From: Coriobacteriaceae bacterium AM48-5
GTDB lineage: Bacteria; Actinomycetota; Coriobacteriia; Coriobacteriales; Coriobacteriaceae
Reading direction: 5' to 3'
Length of the DNA stretch: 11,279 nt
Assembly (NCBI GenBank): GCA_027669525.1
Contig: JAQEDJ010000055.1
Location: forward strand, 1 to 11,279
Part shown: positions 1 to 6,836 of the stretch, piece after piece
Layout of the letters: every line of letters starts with the position of its first letter
Position numbering within the stretch: position 1 is the first letter of the stretch
Position numbers and translations under genes: made by a program
The notes under the pieces: model-generated
What the model saw: only the letters and a program-made list of their open reading frames with translations
What the model was told of the DNA's origin: nothing
Database searches by the model: none

Positions 1-505
1 GGCGATATGCGGCGCCTGCCCCATCCCCGCCTCGAGCGGCAAGACCGTGAGGCACAGGCTCAACAGGGGGCGGCGACCGGCAGGCGAACAGCGCGCTGCA
101 CGAGATCGCGAGGCAGAGGGTCATGCGCGACCCGAGACCGCCGAGTACGCCGAGAGGGCCAGGGCGCGGGGGAAGAGCGACAGGGAGGTCATGAGGTGCC
201 TCAAGCGCTACGTGGCCAGGGAGGCGTACCGGGCGCTGATGCACCCGCACGAGATCAGGAGGCCCGAGGACGCCTCGGAGCTCGTGGCGGCCAGGCGCGC
301 GGCGAAGGTCAGCCAGGTGAGGGCGGCGTCCATATTGGGAACCAGCGAGAAGTACATCTCGATGCTGGAGAGGGGCCAAAGGGAGCTCAAGCCCATAAGG
401 AGGGCCTACGAGGCATGGGTCGAGGCCGGACTTCCGCTCGATTGGGACAGGCAAGCCTTCGAGGCCGAACGCAAAATGGATTCTAAAAAACACCTTGCCA
501 AATAG
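1..505 (+). CDS. IS110-family transposase, C-terminal part, with XRE-like helix-turn-helix tail (partial, frameshifted)
   Basis: This is the 3' part of an IS110-family DEDD recombinase gene that begins before the window. The first codons read CGACPIPASSGKTVRHRLNRGG, then DRQANSALHEIA, the Transposase_20 region with the P-x-P-x-S-S-G motif that holds the family's catalytic serine. The stretch RGKSDREVMRCLKRYVARE is the typical IS110 C-terminal helix. The frame breaks twice: one extra G in the G run at 66-70 and one missing C at 131-133. The two compensate, so the final frame is open from 134 to the TAG at 503-505. After the usual IS110 end (near residue Y-R-A-L, about base 240) the frame continues for about 88 residues. 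These include VAARRAAKVSQVRAASILG and TSEKYISMLERGQRE, which resemble a Cro/C1-type (XRE) helix-turn-helix. The family call is firm; the helix-turn-helix call rests on motif resemblance. Confidence 0.88.
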   Translation, partial: AICGACPIPASSGKTVRHRLNRGRRPAGEQRAARDREAEGHARPETAEYAERARARGKSDREVMRCLKRYVAREAYRALMHPHEIRRPEDASELVAARRAAKVSQVRAASILGTSEKYISMLERGQRELKPIRRAYEAWVEAGLPLDWDRQAFEAERKMDSKKHLAK

Positions 506-513
506 GAGCGTCA

Positions 514-569
514 GACCAGAAACGCCGTTCGTAGCTCCGAAGGAGCAGAACGGGGGCGTTTCATTGGTC
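514..569. other. Long imperfect hairpin between the transposase gene and pta
   Basis: A 56-nt interrupted hairpin. GACCA (514-518) pairs with TGGTC (565-569), GAAACGCC (519-526) with GGCGTTTC (555-562), GTTC (527-530) with GAAC (548-551), and GCTCC (534-538) with GGAGC (542-546) around a GAA loop. Bulges are AT at 563-564 and GGG at 552-554. It starts 9 nt after the transposase stop and ends 50 nt beyond the pta stop, which lies on the opposite strand. It could be the pta terminator, a shared bidirectional terminator, or structured right-end RNA of the IS110 element. Neither strand has a strong T tract after the stem, which weakens the terminator reading. The IS boundary cannot be placed from one copy. 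Confidence 0.55.
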
Positions 570-618
570 GAGGACGTTTTCAGGGGTTAGCCCGTACGGC
601 CTCGGGGGAGTGCGTACG

Positions 619-1597
<979 letters not shown>

Positions 1598-1650
1598 GTT
1601 ACTCCTTACAAGCGTTTCACTAAGCTCCAGGCGCCCGGCTGTTCACGAAT

Positions 1651-1671
1651 AAACCCGCTGCTAGCGGGTTT
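1651..1671. other. Perfect 8-bp hairpin in the pta leader
   Basis: AAACCCGC (1651-1658) and GCGGGTTT (1664-1671) pair perfectly around TGCTA. It lies about 54 nt upstream of the pta start, in the transcribed leader if the minus-strand TATAAT at 1725-1730 is used. Read on the minus strand it is followed by ATTCG, so it has no real T tract. It may be a weak attenuator, an RNA-stability hairpin or a protein-binding palindrome. The sequence does not decide between these. Confidence 0.45.
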
Positions 1672-1724
1672 ACCTTTCAATAATGTACGCCGCGGTGCTT
1701 GAGCTTTCCTTGTGTGGCAAGCTC

Positions 1725-1750
1725 ATTATAGGACGCATTAGCGCTATAAT
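1725..1750. promoter_or_regulatory. Back-to-back TATAAT boxes between pta and glf
   Basis: TATAAT reads rightward at 1745-1750, towards glf (start 1830), and leftward at 1725-1730, towards pta (start 1597). Both match the -10 consensus exactly. Neither has a convincing -35 hexamer at 16-18 bp, and the expected -35 position of each falls on the -10 of the other. The genes are divergent, so promoters are expected in this gap. The rightward box would give a leader of about 70 nt for glf. Assignment is by consensus match only. Confidence 0.4.
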
Positions 1751-1829
1751 CGCTCTGATAAATATGTCTCGACGTATGTTCGAGAAAAAGCCCAGTTAAA
1801 AAGCGTGTGGCTTTTGACAAGGAGTATCG

Positions 1830-3032
1830 ATGCAGATTACCTCAGGCCTGCCTGAAGGCTTTAATGCCGGTGCGTACGACATGATCGTTGTCGGCGCCGG
1901 TTATGCCGGTGCCGTATGCGCCCGCCGTCTTGCCGAAACTATCGGCTATCGTGTTGCCGTTTTGGAGCGCCGTAGCCACATTGCGGGCAATGCCTTCGAC
2001 TGCACTGACGAGGCGGGAATCCTGGTTCACGAGTATGGTCCGCATATCTATCATACCTTTAACGAGCGCGTGCATAACTTCCTGTCGCGCTTTACCAAGT
2101 GGACGGACTACCAGCACAAGGTGCTCGCCAACATCAACGGTACCCTTATGCCCGTGCCCTTTAACCATGCGAGCCTCAAGCTTGCCTTTGGCGATGAGCG
2201 CGGCGAGGAACTGTACCAAAAGCTCGTGGAGACCTTTGGCAAGGACGTCAAGGTGCCCATTATGGAGCTGCGTAAGAAGAACGATCCCGACTTGGCCGAG
2301 GTTGCCGATTACGTCTACGAGAACGTCTTTTTGCATTACACCATGAAGCAGTGGGGCCAGACGCCCGACCAGATCGATCCCTCGATCACCGGACGCGTTC
2401 CCGTCTTTGTGGGCGACGATGACCGCTACTTCCCGCAGGCTCCTTTCCAGGGCATGCCGCAGGACGGCTATACCGCGCTGTTCGAGCATATGCTCGATCA
2501 CGATCTGATCGACGTGTTCTGTGACGTAGACGCCCGTGACCTCTTTGAAATCGACGAGACCACCGTCAAGATCGACGGCAAGGTCTATGGTGGCGAGATC
2601 GTCTACACCGGTCCACTCGACGAGCTGTTCAACCTCGACTTGGGCGCTCTGCCGTACCGTACGCTCGACATGAAGTTCGAGACGCTCGATATGGACCAGT
2701 TCCAGCCCGTGGGCACCGTCAATTACACCACGAGCGAGGATTACACGCGTATCACCGAGTTCAAGAACATGACTGGTCAGGTCCTGCCCGGCAAGACCAC
2801 CATCATGAAGGAGTATTCTAAGGCCTATACGCCCGGCTCGGGTGAGACGCCCTATTACGCTATCCTGGAGCCCGAGAACCGTGAGCTCTACGAGCGCTAT
2901 CTTGAGCGCGTCCAGAACCTGACGAACTTCCACCCGGTGGGTCGTCTGGCCGAGTATCGTTACTACGATATGGACGCCGTGACCAATTCTGCCCTCGATC
3001 TTTCGGATGAGATTATCGCCTGCCATGCATAA
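1830..3032 (+). CDS. glf: UDP-galactopyranose mutase
   Basis: This FAD-dependent cytoplasmic enzyme converts UDP-galactopyranose to UDP-galactofuranose, the donor for Galf-containing surface glycans. The 400-residue frame is intact and of normal family length, with about 15 extra N-terminal residues before the Rossmann strand. Visible motifs are the FAD-binding VVGAGYAG (residues 20-27), ERRSHIAGNAFD (46-57), HEYGPHIYHT (67-76), TMKQWG (171-176), FQGMPQDGYT (206-215), YTGPLDELF (259-267), YTRITEFK (305-312, with the arginine that binds the UDP-sugar diphosphate in characterised enzymes), and the C-terminal GRLAEYRYYDM that closes the FAD site. AAGGAG at 1819-1824 supports the ATG at 1830. The stop overlaps the start of the next gene by 8 nt, so the two are almost certainly co-transcribed. 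Confidence 0.97.
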   Translation: MQITSGLPEGFNAGAYDMIVVGAGYAGAVCARRLAETIGYRVAVLERRSHIAGNAFDCTDEAGILVHEYGPHIYHTFNERVHNFLSRFTKWTDYQHKVLANINGTLMPVPFNHASLKLAFGDERGEELYQKLVETFGKDVKVPIMELRKKNDPDLAEVADYVYENVFLHYTMKQWGQTPDQIDPSITGRVPVFVGDDDRYFPQAPFQGMPQDGYTALFEHMLDHDLIDVFCDVDARDLFEIDETTVKIDGKVYGGEIVYTGPLDELFNLDLGALPYRTLDMKFETLDMDQFQPVGTVNYTTSEDYTRITEFKNMTGQVLPGKTTIMKEYSKAYTPGSGETPYYAILEPENRELYERYLERVQNLTNFHPVGRLAEYRYYDMDAVTNSALDLSDEIIACHA

Positions 3033-4055
3033 AGTCATAACATTCGGTATTCCCTCGTATAACGCCGCCAAGGACATGGACCATTGCATCACCTCCATCT
3101 TGGAGGGGAGCAATTACGCCACCGATATCGAGATCATCATCGTCGATGACGGCTCCAAGGACGAGACGGCCGCCAAGGCCGACGAGTGGGAGGCCCGTTA
3201 TCCTGGAATCATCCGCGCGGTGCACCAGGAGAATGGCGGCCACGGTATCGCCGTCCTCTCGGGCCTGCGTGAGGCGCATGGTACGTACTACAAGGTCGTT
3301 GACTCGGATGACTGGCTCGACGGTGCGGCGCTTTCGACCATGCTGTCGATTTTGCGTGGCTTTGAGGAGCGCGACCAGCGCGTCGACCTGTTTATCTCGA
3401 ACTACGTGTACGAGAAGGTTTACGAGGGCACGCATACCGCTATTGGCTACAAGTTTGCCCTGCCGCGCAAAAAGATTTTCTCTTGGGACCAGATCGGACA
3501 CTTCCGTCCCGATCAGAACCTGCTCATGCACAGTCTGTGCTATCGCACCGATGTGCTGCGCGAGTCCAATCTGCCTATGCCGGCACACACGTTCTACGTG
3601 GATAATATCTACGCATACGTGCCGCTGCCGCGCTGCAAGACCATGTACTACGCCGACATCGACCTCTATCGCTACTTTATCGGTCGCGAGGGCCAGAGCG
3701 TCAATGAGGCACGATGGTCAAGCGCCTGGGTCAGCAGTTCCGCGTAACGCGCATCATGATGGAATCGTTCCACCTGTACCAGGACGTTGAGTCCTCGCGT
3801 CTGCGTTCGTACATGATGGGCTACTTCACCATGATGATGGCGATTTGCTCGGTGCTCACCAAGCTTTCCGAGGAAGATTGTGCCGATGAGCGCCTGAAGA
3901 CGCTGTGGAGGGACCTGAAGGAGTACGACGAGCGCATGTATCGTCGCGCTCGCTACGGCGTGGTCGGATTCTTTACCAACCTGCATGGACGGGCCGGAGA
4001 CAAAACCACACTCGGCCTATACCATCTTGCCTCAAAGATCTTCAAATTCAACTAG
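3025..4055 (+). CDS. Family 2 glycosyltransferase linked to glf (one frameshift)
   Basis: A GT-A-fold, family 2 glycosyltransferase, corrected length about 343 residues. The N-terminal nucleotide-sugar domain is clear: TFGIPSYNAAKD (6-17), IIIVDDGSKDET (37-48), and the metal-binding DSDDWLD (93-99). The C-terminal half has no catalytic motif I can name and no clear membrane helix, so it probably acts at the inner face of the membrane. I chose ATG 3025 over the in-frame ATG at 3007 because the family begins right at the first beta strand and 3025 gives a typical short overlap with glf. One base is missing near 3707-3712: the frame ending GQSVNEA continues one frame over as MVKRLGQQFRVTRIM to the TAG at 4053-4055. 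Tight coupling to glf suggests a role in a galactofuranose-containing polymer, but donor and acceptor are not shown by the sequence. Confidence 0.92.
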
Positions 4056-4087
4056 CTGCTGAGTAATCGCTGCTGATAGGTTGACTG

Positions 4088-4197
4088 GGCCCCTTGGCCT
4101 TTAGTTTGCTACTGCGAACAGTCCTGCTCGCACGGAAAGCACATTTAGTGCTTTCCGGCTCGTGCGGAACTTGTATCAAACTAAAGGCCAAGGGGCC
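4088..4197 (+). repeat. Structured palindromic element, copy 1, downstream of GT2
   Basis: The outer arms 4088-4108 and 4177-4197 are perfect 21-bp inverted repeats (starting GGCCCCTTGG and ending CAAGGGGCC). They close on TTTG...CAAA. Inside is a 68-nt core with its own stem: CGGAAAGCAC (4133-4142), loop ATTTA, GTGCTTTCCG (4148-4157), 10 perfect pairs. CGCA before that stem can pair with TGCG after it, leaving GCTCG unpaired. The element starts 32 nt after the GT2 stop. Its core is homologous to copy 2 read on the minus strand, so both copies point the same way as the gene they follow. It may be a 3'-UTR RNA structure, a terminator-like element or a small non-autonomous repeat. Confidence 0.85.
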
Positions 4198-4201
4198 TCT
4201 G

Positions 4202-4262
4202 CTATAAGTATCGATTCTGGGATTGTTTGAATTTGAAGATCTTGGACGCGCGGTACACAGGG
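4202..4262 (-). pseudogene. Possible 3' remnant of a second GT2-like gene
   Basis: Read on the minus strand, this short stretch encodes YRASKIFKFKQSQNRYL and a TAG at 4202-4204. The GT2 protein ends YHLASKIFKFN. At DNA level TTGAATTTGAAGATC (4227-4241) is the exact reverse complement of GATCTTCAAATTCAA (4036-4050), and similarity extends a few bases further into the gene side. No longer coding similarity is visible upstream of it. It may be the last trace of a paralogous glycosyltransferase gene that once converged on GT2, or a local inverted duplication. It is too short to be sure. Confidence 0.35.
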
Positions 4263-4291
4263 GCCTGGGCTGAAAGGGATCTGGTTGAGTA

Positions 4292-4416
4292 GGTTGCCCG
4301 GTGGGGCTTGGTTATGTTTGTCGCGAGTTCCGCACGAGCCGAAGAGCACTTAATGCGCTCTTCGTGCGAGCCAGGACTGTAGAGCAGCAAACATAACCAA
4401 GCCCCACCGGGCAACC
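4292..4416 (-). repeat. Structured palindromic element, copy 2, downstream of the P1 peptidase gene
   Basis: Perfect 29-bp inverted repeats at 4292-4320 and 4388-4416 (outer end GGTTGCCCGG, inner end TTTG/CAAA) enclose a 67-nt core. The core stem is CGAAGAGCAC (4340-4349), loop TTAAT, GCGCTCTTCG (4355-4364). On the minus strand the core reads ACAGTCCTGGCTCGCACG, the stem, then CGGCTCGTGCGGAACT, nearly identical to copy 1. The stem pairs differ from copy 1 at three positions and all three remain paired on the minus strand (G-C to A-T, A-T to G-C, A-T to G.T). The arm sequences are unrelated to those of copy 1. The element begins 12 nt after the peptidase stop. Confidence 0.85.
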
Positions 4417-4428
4417 GGTCGAGTGAGG

Positions 4429-5430
4429 TTATTTCGCGGCGCCGGGGATGCCGTGGGAGGTTTTGGCGTTTTTGGCTCCGTTTACGATGGCGGTCTGTAG
4501 GGCCCTTACGGCGAGCATGCCCAGCAGGTCTAGGGGAACGGCGGCGCTTGCCTGGGCGCCTAGTTTGCCGCTGGCGAGGGTGTAGATGGTGTCGCCGTCG
4601 TTGGTGGTGTGCGTGGGACGGATGGCGTGTGCGTAGGCGTCTGCGGCCATCTGGGAGACTTTGGTGGCTTGTGCCTTAGTGAGTTCCACGTTGGTGACGA
4701 TGCAGCTGATGGTGGTGTTGGTGCGGTCGAGCGGCATCTGCATGGATCCGGCGGCGGCAAAGGCTGCGAGCTCCATGTCGACGATCTGGTCGCTATCTGC
4801 TGCGGCGCGCATGCCGGCGACCCACTCGCCGGTGAAGGGGTCGACCACGTTGCCGCAGGCGTTGACCGAGACCACGGCACCCACCTTAACAGGACCGAGC
4901 GCCACGGCGGCAGCGCCTAGGCCGGCCTTCATGCAGGTGGCGGGGCCCATGAGCTTGCCCACGGTGGCACCGGTACCGGCACCTACATTGCCCTGCTCGA
5001 GCGTGGTGGGGGTGTTGTCGAGTGCCTCGCGCACGGCGGCGATGCCGGCCTCTATGTCGGGGCGAACGGTGGGGCTACCAAAGGCGAGGTCGAAGATACA
5101 GCTGGAGCACACGATAGGCACCTGCGTGGGGCCGACGGGAAGGCCGATGCCGTGGCTCTCGAGCTCGCGGGCGACGCCGCTTGCGGCCTCCAGACCAAAG
5201 GCCGATCCGCCCGAAAGGCAGACGGCGTGGACCTTGTCGACGGTGTTCTCGGGTCGCAGCAGGTCGGTTTCGCGCGATGCCGGGGCACCGCCGCGAACGT
5301 CAACGCCGCCGGTGGCGCCCTCGGATGCCACGATTACGGTGCAACCGGTGCCGGCCTCCTCGTCCGTGTAGTTTCCAAAGCAAAAGCCATCGACATCGCA
5401 AACGTCAATGGCCTCAAGCAGTGTATCCAT
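4429..5430 (-). CDS. P1-family (S58, DmpA/NylC-like) peptidase
   Basis: An intact 333-residue member of the DmpA/NylC-like N-terminal-nucleophile hydrolases, which cleave themselves once to expose a Thr or Ser nucleophile and then act as aminopeptidases or amide hydrolases. Typical features are GATGGVDVRGGAP (38-50), VHAVCLSGGSAFGLEAASGV (67-86), GNVGAGTGATVGK (147-159), GAVVSVNACGNVVDP (184-198) and RTNTTISCIVTN (236-247). The expected autocleavage is between N238 and T239. GSAFGLEAA and NVGAGTGA are hallmark motifs of the family. There is no signal peptide, so it should be cytoplasmic. The ATG at 5430 follows ATAGGAGT at good spacing. It lies 101 nt downstream of maf, with a hairpin between them, so it may be partly uncoupled from that operon. 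The natural substrate cannot be inferred. Confidence 0.93.
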   Translation of the reverse strand: MDTLLEAIDVCDVDGFCFGNYTDEEAGTGCTVIVASEGATGGVDVRGGAPASRETDLLRPENTVDKVHAVCLSGGSAFGLEAASGVARELESHGIGLPVGPTQVPIVCSSCIFDLAFGSPTVRPDIEAGIAAVREALDNTPTTLEQGNVGAGTGATVGKLMGPATCMKAGLGAAAVALGPVKVGAVVSVNACGNVVDPFTGEWVAGMRAAADSDQIVDMELAAFAAAGSMQMPLDRTNTTISCIVTNVELTKAQATKVSQMAADAYAHAIRPTHTTNDGDTIYTLASGKLGAQASAAVPLDLLGMLAVRALQTAIVNGAKNAKTSHGIPGAAK

Positions 5431-5453
5431 GTTTTACTCCTATCGGTTTTCCG

Positions 5454-5470
5454 CCGGGCCTTATGCCCGG
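5454..5470 (-). other. Small leader hairpin upstream of the P1 peptidase gene
   Basis: CCGGGC (5454-5459) pairs with GCCCGG (5465-5470) around a 5-nt loop, about 24 nt before the start codon on the minus strand. It is followed by AAAACC rather than a T tract, so it is not a terminator. It leaves the ribosome binding site free. No regulatory role is evident. Confidence 0.3.
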
Positions 5471-5500
5471 TCGGGATCCGTACGGTACGCCGAAATTGTA

Positions 5501-5523
5501 GGCGCTGGGGGATACCCAGCGCC
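5501..5523 (-). terminator. Hairpin just after maf, possible weak terminator
   Basis: GGCGCTGGG (5501-5509) and CCCAGCGCC (5515-5523) form a perfect 9-bp GC-rich stem with a 5-nt loop, 8 nt past the maf stop. On the minus strand the bases after the stem are TACAATTTC, only a poor T tract. It may terminate part of the DJ-1-maf transcript or protect its 3' end while letting some transcription reach the peptidase gene. Confidence 0.5.
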
Positions 5524-5531
5524 AGATGCAA

Positions 5532-6112
5532 TTACGATAGTTTTTGAATCGCGCGCGCGACGCGAGCGATGGGCAGGCCCACCACGTTGTAGAAGTCGCC
5601 CGAAATATCATGCACGAGCATGCGCCCGCCGACGCCTGGATGCCGTAGGCGCCGGCCTTGTCCATGGGCTCACCCGAGGCGACGTAGTGCTCGATCTGTT
5701 CGTCGTTGAGCTCATAGAACGTCACGTCGGTCACATCGACAAATGACAGGCTCTCGGCGGCGTGTGGAGCGGTGGTGTCTCCGGCCCTAACGATGCAGAC
5801 GCCGGTTGCCACCTGGTGCGTGCGACCCGAGAGCTCGTGGAGCATGGTGCGGGCCTCGTCCTCGTTTGCCGGCTTACCCAAAAGCTTGCCATCGAAGGTG
5901 ACGATGGTGTCGGCCGCGATGGTCAGCTCATTGGGCTCGGCGTGCTCGGCGGCAACGGCGGCAGCCTTAGCGCGAGCTAAGCGCTCGACAAGCGTAAGCG
6001 GGGCCTCATCATCAAAAGGAGTCTCGTCGATGTCAGCGGGAATGACGCGGATGTCGTAGCCCGCTTCGCGCATCAACTCGATGCGGCGCGGTGATTGCGA
6101 AGCCAAAATCAT
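5532..6112 (-). CDS. maf: Maf-family nucleotide pyrophosphatase (one frameshift)
   Basis: Maf/YhdE-type enzymes hydrolyse nucleoside triphosphates (dTTP/UTP or modified nucleotides) to monophosphates and act as house-cleaning enzymes; the family is also linked to septum control. The protein begins MILASQSPRRIELMREAG (S-x-S-PRR motif) and has AADTIV (66-71) followed by GKLLGKP, then HQVATGVCIV (99-108), the standard active-site blocks. Corrected length is about 193 residues, normal for the family. Near 5635-5636 a C is missing, so CAG GGC GTC GGC is read one base short. In the restored frame the C-terminus reads GVGGRMLVHDISGDFYNVVG then LPIARVARAI and ends at TAA 5532-5534. The ATG at 6110-6112 overlaps the DJ-1 stop as ATGA, so maf depends on translation of that gene. 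Confidence 0.93.
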
Positions 6113-6651
6113 AGCTGAATGCCCTCGGCAACCTTCTCGACGGCCTTGTCGCCGGCGAGCGTACGCAGCAGCTCAAGCGCAAAGGGGAGCGACTGGGCCA
6201 TGCCGCTGGCAGTGATGATGTTGCCGTCGTGCGTGACCTTGTCGCCGGTATAGGCGCCCTCGGGGAAGCTCTTCTCAAAGCCGGGGAAGCACGTGGCGTG
6301 GCGTCCCTCGAGCAGATCAAGCTCGCCCAGGATAAACGGGGCGGCGCAGATGGCGGCAACATGCTTGGTCGCGGCGAACTCGCAGACTACGTCGCAGACG
6401 CGCTGGTCGGCGCGCAGGTTGGTGGCGCCGGGCAGACCGCCGGGCAGCACGACGCAGTCGTACTCGTCAAAATTGATCTCATCAAAGAGTGCGTCGCAGG
6501 TTACGGGAATCTGCAGCGAGCTTACGACCTCGCGCGTGGGCATGATCGAGACGAGCGTGGCGCGCACGCCGCCACGACGCATGACATCGACCATGGTCAG
6601 GCATTCAATCGTTTCAAAGCCATCGGCGGCGAGAACGGCAACGCTGGGCAT
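6109..6651 (-). CDS. DJ-1/PfpI-family protein
   Basis: A 180-residue DJ-1/PfpI (ThiJ) protein. It has the conserved acid in AADGFETIE (E13) and the nucleophile-elbow cysteine in VAAICAAPFILGE (C102), equivalent to E18 and C106 of human DJ-1. It also has VLPGGLPGATNLR (68-80). Members act as redox sensors, chaperones or glyoxal-adduct deglycases; the activity of this one cannot be read from sequence. The frame is open up to 6717, but MPSVAVLAADGFE is the natural family start, and the ATG at 6651 is preceded by GAAAGGATCCC, a usable ribosome binding site. Its TGA stop overlaps the maf start. A possible TATAAG -10 box lies at 6689-6694 on the minus strand, and TAAGACGGC with GCCGCCTTA forms a leader hairpin. 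Confidence 0.92.
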   Translation of the reverse strand: MPSVAVLAADGFETIECLTMVDVMRRGGVRATLVSIMPTREVVSSLQIPVTCDALFDEINFDEYDCVVLPGGLPGATNLRADQRVCDVVCEFAATKHVAAICAAPFILGELDLLEGRHATCFPGFEKSFPEGAYTGDKVTHDGNIITASGMAQSLPFALELLRTLAGDKAVEKVAEGIQL

Positions 6652-6741
6652 AAGGGATCCTTTCGTAAGGCGGCATACAATTAGCCGTCTTATACCCCGA
6701 AGACATGCGCTTGCCACGCTCGATTTCCCAATGTTTAAAAA

Positions 6742-6793
6742 GGATGGGGACTAGATAATCATTCGGTATAAATTGATTATCTAATCCCCGTCC
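6742..6793 (-). terminator. Rho-independent terminator after the rumA-like gene
   Basis: A 20-bp stem, GGATGGGGACTAGATAATCA (6742-6761) with 6774-6793, contains one C.A mismatch and one G.T pair around a 12-nt loop. On the minus strand it is followed by TTTTTAAAC. It lies 43 nt past the methyltransferase stop and upstream of the DJ-1 promoter region, so it separates the two transcription units. Confidence 0.85.
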
Positions 6794-6836
6794 CAGAAAA
6801 ATCATCGGGCGTGGTCTTGGGCAAACAGCAAACAGA

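Larger units (their letters stand above)
4056..4428. other. Gene-free block between convergent GT2 and P1 peptidase genes
   Basis: This 373-bp gap has no credible coding region. It holds structured element 1 (4088-4197), a short inverted copy of the GT2 3' end (around 4227-4246) and structured element 2 (4292-4416), each listed separately. The remaining bases show no further structure that I can see. Neither large palindrome is followed by a T tract, so no ordinary rho-independent terminator is evident for either flanking gene. Confidence 0.8.

Noticed and set aside
1842..3113. Minus-strand open frame of 423 codons opposite glf
   Set aside because: It is a long antisense shadow of a GC-rich gene. 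The plus-strand frame carries every UDP-galactopyranose mutase motif.
4088..4416. CRISPR array or IS pair as explanation of the repeated palindromes
   Set aside because: There are only two copies, inverted, with different arms, no spacers, no transposase frame and no direct target duplications visible.
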